Assembly: GCA_017163975.1 (NCBI GenBank)
Contig: JAFFSR010000347.1
Coordinates: forward strand, 3,212,001-3,276,000
Length of the DNA stretch: 64,000 bases
Source: Anastatus disparis
Taxonomy: Eukaryota; Arthropoda; Insecta; Hymenoptera; Eupelmidae
Direction: 5' to 3'
Shown: positions 1 to 11,630 of the stretch, in pieces
Layout: each line of letters starts with the position of its first letter
Numbering within the stretch: the stretch's first letter is position 1
Notes under the pieces: model-generated
What the model saw: only the letters and a program-made list of their open reading frames with translations
What the model was told of the DNA's origin: nothing
Database searches by the model: none
Made by a program: the position numbers and the translations under genes

Positions 1-1914
1 TGCAAAGTTAAAAAATACATTATAAAGTTGCTTCTTCTTATCATTGTGATATTTTACAATAAACCCTCAAGTTTCGGAAATAAACAATTTTAATCTCGCA
101 ACAAGTGTTCACTCTTATCTACGTAATGGTATATCTGCGCATAACACGGTTTTGGCGTCTTTTAAAATATTTCGGAGGAATTGAAAATTATGATTAATAG
201 TATGAAGATATATCGGTAATATGTTATATCCTTTATAGTCTCCTATTATAAAATTCAGTGAATTATTTTTGTGGTTGTGATAATGATCTTATTTGTATTA
301 TAAAACATGATTGGTATAAGTGCTAATTACGTCATTTTGAGAATTTCCCACGATGAATTTAAAGCTGAAAAAAACATATTAATGTTGCTCTTTCTTATCA
401 TTGTGATATTTTACGATAAACCCTTGGGATTCGGAAATAAGCAATTTTAATCTCCCAGCAAGTGTTCGCTCTTATTTACGTAATGGTACATCTGCATTTA
501 ACATGGTTTTGGCGACTTTTAAAATATTTCGGAGAAATTTAGAATTATGATTAATAGTATGAAGATATATCGGTAATATGTTATATCCCGTAAATATTCT
601 ACTTCAAAAATTAGTTGATAATTTTTGTGGTTATAATAATGATCTTGTTTGTATTATAAAACATGATTGGTATGTGTGCTAATTACGTCATTTTGAGAAT
701 TTCCCACGATGAATGTAAAGCTAAAAAAAAACATATTAATGTTGCTCTTTCTTATCATTGTGATATTTTACGATAAACCCTTAAGATACGGAAATAAACA
801 ATTCCAATCTCGCAACTAGTGTTCACTCTTATCTACGTAATGGTATATCTGCGCATAACACGGTTCTGGCGACTTTTAAGATATTTCGGAGAAATTCATA
901 ATTATTATTAATAGTATGAAGATATATCGATAACATGTTATGTCCTGTAAATATTCTACTTTAAAAATTAGTGAATTATTTTTGTGGTTATAATAATGAT
1001 CTTATTTGTATTATAAAATATGATTGGTATGAGTGCTAATAACGTCATTTTAAGAAATTTCCACGACGAATGCAAAGTTAAAAAATACATTATAGAGTTG
1101 CTCTTTCTTATCATTGTGATATTTTACGATAAACCCTTAAGATTCGGAAATAAGCAATTTTAATCTCCCAGCAAGTGTTCGCTCTTATCTACGTAATGCT
1201 ATATCTGCGCCAACCACGGTTTTGGCGACTTTTAAGATATTTCGGAGAAATTCATAATTATGTTTAATAGTATGAAGATATATTGGTAATATGTTCTATC
1301 CTTTAAAGTCTCCTATTATAAAATTCAGTGGATTATTTTTGAGGTTGTGATAATGATCTTATTTGTATTATAAAACATGATTGGTATAAGTGCTAATTAC
1401 GTCATTTTGAGAAATTCCCACGATGAATGCACAACTAAAAAATACATTATGAAGTTGCTCTTTCTTATCATTGTGATATCTCACAGTAAACCCTCGAGAT
1501 TCGGAAATAAGCAATCTTAATCTCCCAGCAAGTGTTCGCTCTTATTTACGTGATGGTATATTTGCATTTAACACGGTTTTGGCGACTTTTAAAATATTTC
1601 GGAGAAATTCAGAATTATGATTAATAGTATGAAGATATATCGGTAATATGTTATATCCCGTAAATATTCTACTTTGAAAATTATTTAATTATTTTTGTGG
1701 TTATAATAATGATCTTATTTGTATTATAAAACATGATTGGTATGTGTGCTAATTACGTCATTTTGAGAATTTCCCACGATGAATGTAAAGCTAAAAAAAC
1801 ATTTTAAAGTTGCTCTTTCTTATCATTGTGATATTTCACGATGTACCCTGGAGATTCTGAAATAAACAATTTTAATGTCCCAGCAAGTGCTCGCTTTAAT
1901 GTCCGTAATGATAT
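1..1914 (+). repeat. 357-bp satellite array, block I (forward)
   Basis: About 5.4 head-to-tail copies of a 357-bp AT-rich monomer. The segment that begins near CGATGAATG recurs at 351, 708, 1064, 1421 and 1778, so spacing is 356-357 bp. The array is already running at base 1, so it continues outside the window. Each monomer holds the short GC-richer motif CACGGTTTTGGCG. The array ends abruptly at about 1914, where the truncated gag ORF begins; the gag frame's stop codon lies at this junction. Array and period are read directly; a centromeric or heterochromatic role is inference. Confidence 0.93.
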
Positions 1915-3060
1915 CTACGCGTTTTTTTCGTACTTTGCATGGTAGAGACAATAGCGTTTACTGTTATTTCGATTTTTCGTTCGCGAGCGTCCTCTATATC
2001 TAAACTTGTTTCTTACTTTACTAAGCGTCTTTTTGATAACTGCTTTAATATGCGCTTCAATACCTACATTATCTGTGTACGGTCTATCGTTTTCTGTCTC
2101 ATCGTGACTTATCATGCTAACCATTTTACCGACTTGTTCTTCGCATTTATTTTTGTATACCTTATCTGCGTTTTTTACCACGGTTCCTTCGTTCTTTAAA
2201 TTAATTTCTCCCACCAAGTGCGATTTAATACCCGGTGGAAGGTTGTATTTCCATACCCTTAAGATAACCTCGCGCTCTATTTTACCGTCTGCTACGTCAA
2301 GTATTCCTCTTAAATATTCCGACGGTTTTTCTCCATGCGCCCGACATTTTCTAAATAATTTATTAAATCTTTCTTCTTGCGACTGTCCATAGGTATCTAA
2401 TAGGTATTTCCTCAACCCACTATATCTATTTCTCGGCTTTAATGTTTTTACTAAACTCGATGTTTGACGAATTACGTCATTATCTAAGTTATTTATAAGT
2501 AATACGAACGCCACACTCTCGTCCGTAACGTTTTGCATTTTAGCCTGGTTTCCGAATAGATCAAACCTCGTTTCCGGGTTATGTTTCCAGAAGGGAAAAT
2601 TAATTTGGCGGGTTTGCATAAGGTTACTGGGTACTACTATGTTACGGTGTTGCTCACCTAACCTAAAATTATTTTGCGCGTCGTTCATATTGTCTTTATC
2701 TACGTGTGCCGGTATTTGCTCATTATACGCATCATGTGCTTCTAACCTTTCTCCCGGTTTATTTCGGTCTAATTCGAGCATCTCTATTCTCTTTATTAAA
2801 AATCCTAAGTTAACTTCATAGTCCCTTTTCATTTCTAATAGCTGTTTGTTATAATATTCTTCTACTTTTCTTGTACCGCTTGCTCCTAATATGCTACTAT
2901 TGTTCATTGTCTCTTGATTCGCAAGAGCTCTATTGATATTTATTTGATTCCTAAACGCGTCACGTTCTCTATCCATCGGTGTGCTACTATATACGTTATC
3001 TAAGGCGTCGTCAGCTCCGCCATTCAATATATCATTCTTTGGCTTATTCGCGGTAGCCAT
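1915..3060 (-). CDS. gag: Gag polyprotein, 3'-truncated (DUF7041-type, Ty3/Gypsy)
   Basis: Gag packages retroelement RNA. The 381-codon frame begins with ATG at 3060. The first ~120 residues are polar and partly coiled-coil. The central part has the layout of insect Gypsy gag of the DUF7041 type: an F-W-x-x-x-P-E-x-x-F start near residue 160, a VLLINNLD segment, a YLLDTYGQSQEER-like stretch and a KPSEYLRGI helix. A basic Arg/Lys-rich tail follows, then the start of the usual zinc knuckle (C-L-Y-H), which breaks off before its last Cys; the stop is at the satellite junction. The frame is otherwise uninterrupted. Any product would lack a complete knuckle and all enzymes. Family call from motif order only; no search was run. 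Confidence 0.75.
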   Translation of the reverse strand: MATANKPKNDILNGGADDALDNVYSSTPMDRERDAFRNQININRALANQETMNNSSILGASGTRKVEEYYNKQLLEMKRDYEVNLGFLIKRIEMLELDRNKPGERLEAHDAYNEQIPAHVDKDNMNDAQNNFRLGEQHRNIVVPSNLMQTRQINFPFWKHNPETRFDLFGNQAKMQNVTDESVAFVLLINNLDNDVIRQTSSLVKTLKPRNRYSGLRKYLLDTYGQSQEERFNKLFRKCRAHGEKPSEYLRGILDVADGKIEREVILRVWKYNLPPGIKSHLVGEINLKNEGTVVKNADKVYKNKCEEQVGKMVSMISHDETENDRPYTDNVGIEAHIKAVIKKTLSKVRNKFRYRGRSRTKNRNNSKRYCLYHAKYEKNA

Positions 3061-4500
3061 TTTGTGATTCGAGGTTCTATGTAATACAAAATAATCCTCG
3101 CTATAAATTTTTAACCGAGCCTAATCGATATTAATCAGTCTTACGTTAAATAGATTAAATAAATTATATACAAAACAAAATAAATAAATAAATAAACAAA
3201 TCGATAAGACGCTAAAATGTACAAAAAAAAAATAGTTTACGCGGACAGTTAAATAAATACTCACAATAATACAAACATTTAAATAAATAACAATTAAATA
3301 ATATACGACAGTTGAATAATCACGCTAATATACGTTTAAATAAATAAATAAATAATTATTTAGAATTATCACTAAAGGTCGACTGCGATTGGTGTAAAAG
3401 ACCTACGCGAAATACAATAACCAATAATTTATGTTACAATTTCAAAACTATCGTTAATTTGTCCCGTGTGCGCGGGCAATACAATATCCGTTATATTTAC
3501 TTCTCGCGTTTTACCGGCATGCATGACCTCCGCATGACCCCTCGAGAACACCTAAGAGATACACAAATGTAATGGTTAGAATGTAACTCTCCACGTCGTA
3601 TATCGGTCCATAACATGCAAGCAATAATACTTTTAAAACTTTATTCGTATTAATCTATGAAATTCTTACTTCACGCACACACGAAACTTAACCTCCAGTC
3701 ACTTCTATCGCACTTTGAACCAACCGTCGCGTCTTGAATTTTCTACGCGCTTCCTACTGATCGCATATTTTCACCCGCACAACCAAATCACTTTTTTTGC
3801 ACTTTGTTTTTCGATTAGGTACTTTTCGCTATTTCAATTTTTTACTTACGTACATATACCCTTGCACAGATTTTTATTTCTGTTTTTTTTTTGTAATCCC
3901 CCTCTTTTTTTATGAGGAAGGCGGAGAGAGAGAGATTCCCTATACTCCCCCCAGTCTGCACGCTCTATCTCTTACAAAAAAAGGAAAAGAAAACGAATTC
4001 TATACAAGGCATATGACTGCCGTCAACCGGTACAGCCCCGACTCGTGGACAGCGAGACAGACAAATCTGATGGGTTGCACCACGTGCCGAGCCTACACCG
4101 ACACCAACAATCCCCTTAAAAACATTATAAAAAAAAATCTACTATTCTTCTTCACGTGCAGCTGGACAGAGCCAGTCCCTCACTTACTGTGCAAATATCT
4201 ATGTTAGTACATATATGTATATATTTTCCAGCGAACATTTACTTTATGTTAGTCTATATATAAAAAAACTTTGCTGTAATTTTCAAAGTTAATCACTTTT
4301 AATACGTTTACGTATTTACAAATAAAAGATTATATATTGTTTTAAAGATAAGTCTTTACAGCGCGCTCGCGGTAATAATTTTTCTAACCTTTACAATGAA
4401 TTTCCTGCGAGCAACCTTTGCTCGGACCCTTGCTGGCCAACGGCTTTTGCTCAGGCGTCCTGCTAGCTGCTGCGCTGTCCTAGCTCTCCGAACGGTTGTT
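3061..4500 (-). other. Untranslated leader of the Gypsy element
   Basis: The stretch between the primer-binding site and the gag start holds no convincing ORF. It is AT-rich near 3150-3400 (many TAAATAAA runs) and has pyrimidine-rich tracts at 3830-3920. A leader this long is within the range for Gypsy elements. Short plus-strand ORFs at 3715-4207 are low-complexity and read as chance. Confidence 0.5.
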
Positions 4501-4510
4501 GGGGTCACCA
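4501..4510 (-). promoter_or_regulatory. Primer-binding site, tRNA-Trp type
   Basis: The minus strand reads TGGTGACCCC directly after the LTR, the complement of the conserved 3' end of insect tRNA-Trp including CCA. The match stops after 10 nt, whereas intact CsRn1-type elements usually match for about 17 nt, consistent with decay or a variant. Confidence 0.6.
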
Positions 4511-4808
4511 ATTATAGTCTCCTACACCTCGTAGATGCTACGATGTTGCGAGAAGGAAAGGTAGCTGGATAGGTCCTCAAACAGAGAGAAACAACTCCTT
4601 AAATGTTATAAAATATACTTTATTATTACCTGGAGACGCTAAGGCTATTTAACTTATAGGTGATCAAGAACGCTCTGACTCTCTTCGCATACATCATGTA
4701 ACACATAGGTAACGTTTCATCGTTGCTTACTTGCGCGCCGCTAGTTGCGCGCAGCGTTTACTCACACATTCACTCATACATACATATCACGTACATCTGT
4801 GTACCCAC
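4511..4808 (-). repeat. 5' LTR of the Gypsy remnant
   Basis: About 298 bp bounded inside by the primer-binding site and outside by satellite. On the minus strand it starts TGTGGGTACACAG, the expected TG start. Its inner end reads ACTATAAT rather than CA, so that border is approximate. There is no second LTR in the window to confirm the limits. Confidence 0.5.
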
Positions 4809-6830
4809 AATACAAATAAGATCATTATTATAACCACAAAAATAATTCACTAAATTTGATAGTAGAAGATTTAAGGAATAAAACATATTACCGATATATA
4901 TTTATACTATTAATCATAATTATCAATTTCCCGAAATATTTTAAAAGTCGTCAAAACCGTGTTAAGCGCAGATATACCATTACCTACATTAGAGCAAGCA
5001 TTTGCTGGGAGATTAAAATTGTTTATTTCAGAATCTCAAGGGTTTATCGTAAAATATCACAATGATAAGGAAGAGCAACATGTTTTTTTCTACTTTACAT
5101 TCATCGTGGGAATTTCTCAAAATGACGCAATTAGCGCTCATATGAATCATGTTTTATAATACAAATAAGATCATTATTATAACCACAAAAATAATTCACT
5201 AAATTTTATAGTAGAAGACTTTATGTGATGTAACATATTACCGATATATCTTCATACTATTAATCATAATTTTCAATTTCTCCGAAATATTTTAAAAGTC
5301 GCCAAAACCGTGTTAAGCGCAGATATAACATTGCGTAGATAAGAGCGGGCATTTACTAGGAGATTAAAATTGCTTATTTATGAATCTCGAGGGTTTATCG
5401 TAAAATATCACAATGATAAGAAAGAGCAACTTTATAATATTTTTTTTAACTTTACATTCATCGTGGGAATTTCTCAAAATGACGTAATTAGCACTCATAC
5501 CAATCATGTTTTACAATACAAATAAGATTATTATTATTATGAACACAGAAATAATTTCCTAAATTCTGTAGTCGGAGACTTTAAAGCATAGAACACATTA
5601 CCGATAAATCTTCATACTATTAATCATAATTATCAGTTACTTCAAAATATTTGGAATGTCGCCAATACCGTGTTAGGCGCAGATATACCTTTACGTAGAT
5701 AAGAACAAGCATTTGCTGAGAGATTGAAATTTCTTATTTCAGAATCTCTAAGATTTATCGTAAATTATGACAATAATATGGAAGAGCAACTTTAAAATGT
5801 TTATTATAACTTTATATTCATCGTGATAATTCCTCAAAATGACGTAATTATCACTCATACAAACTATCTTTTCAAATACAAATAAAATCATTATTATTTT
5901 TTTGACCACAAAAATAATCTTCTTAAATTTTGTAGTCGGAGACTTTAAATGATATAACACATTGCTGATAAATCTTCATACTATTAATCATAATTCTCAG
6001 TTTTTTTTTAAATATTTGGAATGTCGCCAAAATCGTGTTAGGCGCAGATATACCTTTACGTAGATAAGAGCAAGCATTTGCTGAGAGATTAAAATTTCTT
6101 ATTTCAGAATCACTAAGGTTTATCGTAAATTATGACAATAATATGAAAGAGAAACTTTAAATTTTTGTTTTTCTTTACATTCATTGTCGAAATTTCTCAA
6201 AATGACGTAATTAGCACTCTTACAAATTATGTTTTCGAATACAAATAAAATTATTATTATTATTTGGGCCACAAAAATAATTTCCTAAATTTTATAGTCG
6301 GAGGTTTTGAAGGATAGAACACATTACCGATAAATCTTCATACTATTAATCATAATTCTTAGTTTTTTTGAAATATTTGGAATGTCGCCAAAATCGTGTT
6401 AGGCGCAGACATACCTTTACGTAGATAAGAGCAAGCATTTGCTGGGAGATTAAAATTGCTTATTTTATTATCTCTAGGTCCTAATGTAGAATATAACAGT
6501 AACTGGAAAGAACAACTTCAAAATGTTTTTTGTAACTTTACTTTCATTGTTGAAATTTCTCACATTGATGTAATTAGCACTTATACCAATCACCTATTGA
6601 GATACAAATAAAATTATTATTATTAGTATAACCACAGAAATAATTTCCTAAGTTTCATAGTCGGAGACTTTAAAGGATACAACACATTATCGATATTTCT
6701 TCATATTATTAATCATAATTTTCAGTTTTTTCAATATATTTTGAAAGTCGCCAAAACAGTGTTAGGCGCAGATATATCTTTACGTATATAAAAGCAAGCA
6801 TTTGCTGAGATACATTTTCTAATGTAATAA
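4809..6830 (-). repeat. 357-bp satellite array, block II (inverted)
   Basis: The same monomer as block I but reverse-complemented: about 5.6 copies, with the AATACAAATAA segment near 4808, 5158, 5515, 5875, 6238 and 6600 (spacing 350-363 bp). Copies diverge gradually to the right, with more indels and extra ATT repeats after 5875, as expected at an ageing array edge. Each copy carries the GTCGCCAAAAYCGTG motif on the plus strand. Confidence 0.92.
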
Positions 6831-7254
6831 CACTTTAACATCTGTGTTTTGATACACTGTCTCTAACTCGCCTATATTAATATGAATACGTCCCATTAAA
6901 TCTTTTCGGCACAAGTTGTTTTATTTGATAAACCAATCTATATTTACATCTATGTTTTGTTATACTTGTACCAACTGCGTTTATAACGACATCAGAATTC
7001 TTTTTAGTGATTTTACTTTCCATTTCCGAAATTCCGGATTTTTATGGATATGTACTTGTATTTATTATGGATATGGTGGCACAAATTATTCCTTGGAGAT
7101 TTCTTTTTGAATTCCAAGACAATCAATTGTCCTTACATCAAAACGTTACATCATTCACTCAAGATGCCGCGAAAGCAATAATTGAGAGTTCGAAAGATGC
7201 TCATTCTGTTTTACGTAAATTAATTTAGTTGTTTAAATTCTTCATAAATACAGA
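6831..7254. other. Unassigned spacer with a short ORF
   Basis: No recognised feature. A 74-codon frame at 7007-7228 (plus) begins just after a polypyrimidine-AG sequence that could be a splice acceptor, and its last 45 residues are less biased than the surroundings. I do not recognise the product and would not call it a gene without a transcript. Confidence 0.3.
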
Positions 7255-7600
7255 ATGAGGAGATATCAATATTATAGAAAACAATTCTATTCTCCCAGTA
7301 AATGTTCGCTTTATCTATGTAAAGATATATCCGCATTTAACACAGTTGTGATGATTTTAAAAATATTTCGAAGAAATTGATTACACATTACTTTTTAAAG
7401 GTCTTGGGATATTTTCTTAATGGTATCTTATATATTTTCTTATTATTATCAACTACTATAGAATATAATAAATTATTTAAATGTCATCATAATTGTTATA
7501 GTATAATATAAATTAATGCTGGCATGATTGTTATCAGTGCTAATTATATAACTTCAAGCAATTTTCATGAGAAATTGAATTTATGGAACCAACCTTCAAT
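7255..7600 (+). repeat. Diverged satellite monomer (forward)
   Basis: A single degraded copy in forward orientation: it keeps TCTCCCAGTAAATGTTCGCT, the CGCATTTAACACAGTT segment, the ATATTTCGAAGAAATT segment, a clipped middle, and the GTGCTAATTA...GAAATTGAATTTA end. Orientation therefore flips again relative to block II. Confidence 0.7.
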
Positions 7601-8023
7601 AAGGTATACAATAATTAAAGTATTTCTTATATCTGGCTGAGCAGAAAGTACGTAGTTTGTTATAATACGGTCACCGTGACCTATACTTTTTTATTTTTCT
7701 AACAAAAGAGAGAGGGAGATAGAGAGAGAGAGAGCACTTTGGTGACATTAGAAGCACTACAATCTTTTGCAATCTTTTAGGTACTTGAAGTACTATAATT
7801 AATGTAGAACCATTAAATAATACTTCTATCAAGTTTGTGTCTGTATCCTTGTTAACAGATGTAGCTACCATTCATAGTTATGAAGATATGATGTTAATTG
7901 CGTTAATAAACGCTCTTCTCCTTAAATAAATAAATTATATTATATTAGCTGTATATTATTTGAGTAATGAGTGTCTTAACAAGCTTTAGATCAAACAATA
8001 GTTCGAATATTCGTTATTGTTGA
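7601..8023. other. Non-coding spacer
   Basis: AT-rich sequence with a short (GA)n run at about 7709-7735. A 66-codon minus-strand frame at 7671-7871 partly spans the GA run and looks like chance. Nothing else seen. Confidence 0.4.
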
Positions 8024-8408
8024 CCGGTTATGACGACATCTTTTTTTATGACCGCTAATACTTCAAGGTACAGTTGTCCTTAACTCGGTTTTGGCGATGT
8101 CTAGTTTTTTTTTATAAGTAATCTGTACTTTGTAATTCATTATGTAAATTTTACCTCATTATTTCTCATAACAATCTGCGGTAAGAAAGACTGGACGAAC
8201 TCTAGTGTTAAAACTTATCTCTAAAACCAGTTTTCTATATGTCGCCGTAACCGATTACCTATCACTTGGAGTTTGTCGTCGCAATCGGTTTTCTATGAAA
8301 AGTCGCCAGAATCGGCTTTACGTGCATATCCATTATGACGATGTCGCCAGAATCGGACAATGTCGTCGGAACCGTATAGCAATCACGAGATTTGTCGTCA
8401 GAACCGGG
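8024..8408. repeat. Cluster of GTCGYCRRAAYCGG motifs (CENP-B-box-like)
   Basis: Six direct copies of a 13-15 nt motif start at 8241, 8275, 8302, 8343, 8362 and 8394, and two inverted copies lie at 8024-8037 and about 8086-8098. Spacing is irregular (19-41 bp), so this is not a simple tandem repeat. The best copy, TGTCGTCAGAACCGGGC at 8393-8409, matches eight of the nine essential bases of the mammalian CENP-B box consensus; only the second position differs. The satellite has a related core, GTCGCCAAAACCGTG. Motif recurrence is seen; protein binding is inference. Confidence 0.7.
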
Positions 8409-8410
8409 CC

Positions 8411-8412
8411 TT

Positions 8413-8456
<44 letters not shown>
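8411..8456. repeat. (CA)n(TA)n microsatellite
   Basis: CACACACA followed by about 17 TA dinucleotides, directly after the motif cluster. Confidence 0.95.
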
Positions 8457-9328
8457 TATAGGAGCTAACGTTATCTGTCTAGTATTTGTCTCTGTTTTTC
8501 GGGTGTAGTGGACATAATTGGCCTATGGATACATTGAATAGTAGCTTTGAGACTCTAAAGAGATGACCAAGGTCATAAAAACATAAAATGCAGCAACGAC
8601 GCAAAGTAGCTATGTAATAATTTTAGAATTATTTTATTTTTTCAATTGTTTTGTAACAGCATCCAAGTATTCCTAAAGTAATCATGCACATTTTCAATGT
8701 ATTTTTTCACGTAGAATCCAATAAAGCTATGTTCTTTTCTCTAAAAATGATTTGTGAGTTGCTAGAGACCAATAACCGACAGAAAACCTATGAAAAAATG
8801 GTTTTTCGAGTTTTTCGCCATGGCGCCATGCCAGAATCGAATTTTCGGTCATCATAAATTGTATTTGTTTTTTAGAAATACAAATTTTAAGCCCAGAAAA
8901 TTACTTGTAGCCCCTCCCAGAGCAAAGTTACGGAGATTTTATGATTTAAATGTTATTTTTAGGTTAGAAAAACTGCTTTCTAGGACTCGCAAAAAATCAC
9001 AGTTGAAGAGAGTGCTAAGACCTAGTCATATGTTTTTCGCGGGATTAATATCATTCATCCTTCCAGATAAAAAAAAAATTTTATAAAAAAAGTGATTTTT
9101 AGGTTATGTTGAGGTTAGGGTATGTGTTAGGAAACTATAAATATAACAAAACCTAATCTTAATTACTATAAAAACAAGAAAAAATATTAGTTTTAAAATA
9201 TATGAGGGAGGGCATTATACCTATCTTAATAAGGGGTACTCTTTCACGCCTGAAATTTGCATCAAAATTATTTTGAAACCGTTTAAAATCACCGCTGGTT
9301 TCTCCCATGAATTTTTTAACTTTTTACG
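8457..9328. other. Non-coding region, unclassified repeat-like sequence
   Basis: No supported gene. The 98-codon plus-strand frame at 8790-9086 is Lys/Phe-rich with no recognisable domain. The sequence near 9100-9250 (GTTATGTTGAGGTTAGGG, then AAGATAGGTATAATGCCC) resembles sequence at 28830-28860, so it is probably a dispersed repeat end that cut the polymerase relic. Confidence 0.4.
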
Positions 9329-10791
9329 TCATTCTAGTGCTAACCTTACAAATTGTTTCACTGGATCTTTTTGGAATACAAATTCACGAATACCACATTC
9401 TCCACTCATATTTGATACATTAGTATCCTCTAGACAAAAACTACAAATTTTTTGTACAACACACAGGTTAGGTACATGTATTTTTTTCATTTCATCACCC
9501 AACATAGAAAGAAGTTGTGTTTCAAAATCATAAAATAAATATAATATTTTATATCTTTCCTTATCTTGTTCTATAGGTTGAATATAGCAAAAGTGGTTGA
9601 TCGATAGCCGTTTGTTACAAATGTCACAAAATACAACTCCGCATTCTAGTCTTTCACCGCGGTTTTTTAAATGGATAGTTTTACAATAAATTTGACAAAT
9701 TTTCACCGCCTTACAAACACTTACGTTTCTTTTAAACGATCCTGATTGCAAATGGTTCTCGAAACATGTATTACCAAAAAACTCTCTAAAGCAATTTACA
9801 CTTTTTATATCGTCACTGTTGTCACAAACTGGTGATTGCATGCACTCAAAACATCTATTAGAACATCTATGATCCATAGCGAACTTGTAACTTTTATAAC
9901 ATGATATGCAATACCCTCTACTACCAGCTGCATCAGTCAAGTTTAGAATAGGTTGATAATGTCCTTGGTTTTCATAATACATTATACGTAGTTTATAAGA
10001 TACGTTTTGGCATGTATATATTACAACTCTTGTACCATCATAAAGAGGCATATAAAAAATTTGAAACTGCTGAATTTCTTGTAAACCACACTCTGTTGAT
10101 GGTATAGTAACCTGTGCTTAATCAATGAGATCAACATCTGTTTTTTTTGTTCTCTACTATTGTGCTGTCTAATATTATTCCAGTAATTGTGCAGTGTACC
10201 AGAGCGAATTTGTCCTTTTACAGCATAGGCAAGTACTGTATCTAATGATATCGAAAAGCAAAGATTATCGTCGTTGCATATAGTTAAAATGGATTTTTTG
10301 TACACATGATGATCACTTAATTAAACACGTCCGTTTCCCTTCATATCTGGCACTATAACACACTTGATCACAAAGTTTTCATCTATGTCAAAGTCTTGAG
10401 AACTCTGTGCGACACTAAATATCATTTCCCACAAATCTTGAGTAGCGAAATTTCTAATAGGTCTGAAATATAGCCATAATGGTCCATGAACGAAATGATC
10501 AGATAGTATCGTCACGCCTATAAAATCGGAAGGACTACGTCCATTCACTAATTATTTATTCAAATGATCTAAAGACCCATTTAACCACTCGATAATGTTT
10601 GTCCCTGCTGGTGGTGATGATAACCTTCCCAAAATCTCTATACCTTCTGTATTAAACCTTTCGTAAAATCAAGAAGTTTGGTTTTCAATTAAGAATAATG
10701 TTCTTTCTTGTGGCTCCTCCACTTCACTCTCCGTACCTTCATCACTTTGTAATAGATCAACTATAATTTTTCTTTTAATCTTAATATTCAT
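9329..10791 (-). pseudogene. Protein-primed family B DNA polymerase (Polinton/adintovirus-like), broken N-terminal part
   Basis: Family B protein-primed polymerases replicate linear elements such as Polintons and related viruses. The frame opens with ATG at 10791 and shows the usual N-terminal region, a long Cys/His-rich zinc-ribbon block (many C-x2-C pairs, about 9560-9920) and the start of the exonuclease domain with a YDFET motif (Exo I, D and E present). It then stops. The other exonuclease motifs, the palm and the fingers are absent. It is interrupted by in-frame stops at 10669-10671, 10552-10554 and 10321-10323 and a frameshift near 10090, so it is dead. No capsid, integrase or terminal inverted repeats were seen nearby. 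It could be a Polinton relic or an endogenous viral element; Cys-pattern and YDFET support the family, not the exact lineage. Confidence 0.72.
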
Positions 10792-10848
10792 CAGGTATGT
10801 ATTACTAAAAAAAACAGAGAAGTGATAATATATATCGATTATACTTAC

Positions 10849-11179
10849 GCTCTATTCCAACGTCATTGGAAGATAATAAAGAGTTATCAGTAGATGATGA
10901 TGATGACGATGACGATGATGATGAAGATGATAAACGTCTGGATGACACTTTTCTTAATAATGATGGAATGACGGGGTCATCATCATCATCTTCTTCTTCT
11001 TTCACAACTCTTGTACTTGTAGGTTCTAGAAATACAAGAAAAATTATTTATAAAAATTAAAAAAAATGTTCTTCTGTAAAAACTTCTAGCTTTTAAAAAT
11101 CTCTCTCACTCACCGATTGCGTATTCACAAACAGTGATAACCTCGTCACCTTCAATATCGTCTGCTATACGTTCTGCCG
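10849..11179 (-). CDS. Candidate two-exon segment upstream of the polymerase relic
   Basis: Two minus-strand exons fit splice rules in phase: 11179-11114 (66 bp, acceptor TTTTAG, donor GTGAGT) and 11025-10849 (177 bp, acceptor TTTCTAG, donor GTAAGT), separated by an 88-bp intron. Joined, they stay open and encode about 80 residues: an acidic start, then E/D runs, a PSLLRK stretch and a run of 13 Ser encoded by (ATC)n-like DNA. The second donor faces acceptor candidates just before the polymerase frame, so it may have been its 5' end or a separate low-complexity protein. No domain is recognised; the splice sites could be coincidence. Confidence 0.33.
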
Positions 11180-11630
11180 CTAAAATAATTCATGTATTAA
11201 ATATGTGTAGATATAGATATATATTCAATTATGATGAAATCATTTGCATTAATTAATTACCACTTTGTCGCAACACCTGTTCGAATCTGGATCTGAAAGA
11301 TTTCTTTGTCGTATAACACTGTCAACCACATCAAGTATAAATCTATTAGAAAATAATCCTCGTCATTGTAAATAATTTATTGTTCGTACGGTACAGTGTA
11401 ATAAAATAAAAAATGATCTACTCAATAACGCTTCTGTCGGAATAGCGGAACGTAGCACACAATTAAGCACACTAAAAGCTTGAAATCTAGATACGTTCTC
11501 TATGATTATATATTAAATCTTCAAGTACAACTATGAAGCAAGCACTGTTTCAAGCGCATTTTATAGATGTCAAACAAAGAGAAATAAGGGGCAGCGTAGC
11601 GCAAATAAAGAAACAATACAATTTTATATA
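11180..11630. other. Non-coding spacer
   Basis: AT-rich. A short open minus-strand stretch at about 11275-11340 ends in a possible donor (GTAATT), but its phase does not join the next candidate exon. Nothing else supported. Confidence 0.35.

Larger units (their letters stand above)
1915..4808 (-). mobile_element. Ty3/Gypsy LTR retrotransposon, truncated (LTR + leader + partial gag)
   Basis: Read on the minus strand this is one LTR (4511-4808), a primer-binding site, a leader of about 1.4 kb and the first 381 codons of gag, then satellite. No protease, reverse transcriptase, integrase or second LTR follows, so only the 5' third remains. The gag type and the TGGTGACCCC primer site, which matches the tRNA-Trp 3' end for 10 nt, fit the CsRn1-like Gypsy group (family knowledge). 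Satellite flanks lie in opposite orientations and at different monomer positions, so there is no target-site duplication and simple insertion does not explain it. Confidence 0.75.

Noticed and set aside
7007..7228. 73-codon ORF after a possible splice acceptor
   Set aside because: No domain, no donor context and no repeat of the signal; too little to call an exon.
9100..9150. TTAGG-like telomere repeats
   Set aside because: Only scattered GGTTAGGG and TTAGGTTA matches, no tandem run.
10866..11060. Plus-strand Asp/Ser-rich ORF
   Set aside because: It is the complement of the (GAT)n-type stretch that fits a spliced minus-strand exon better.
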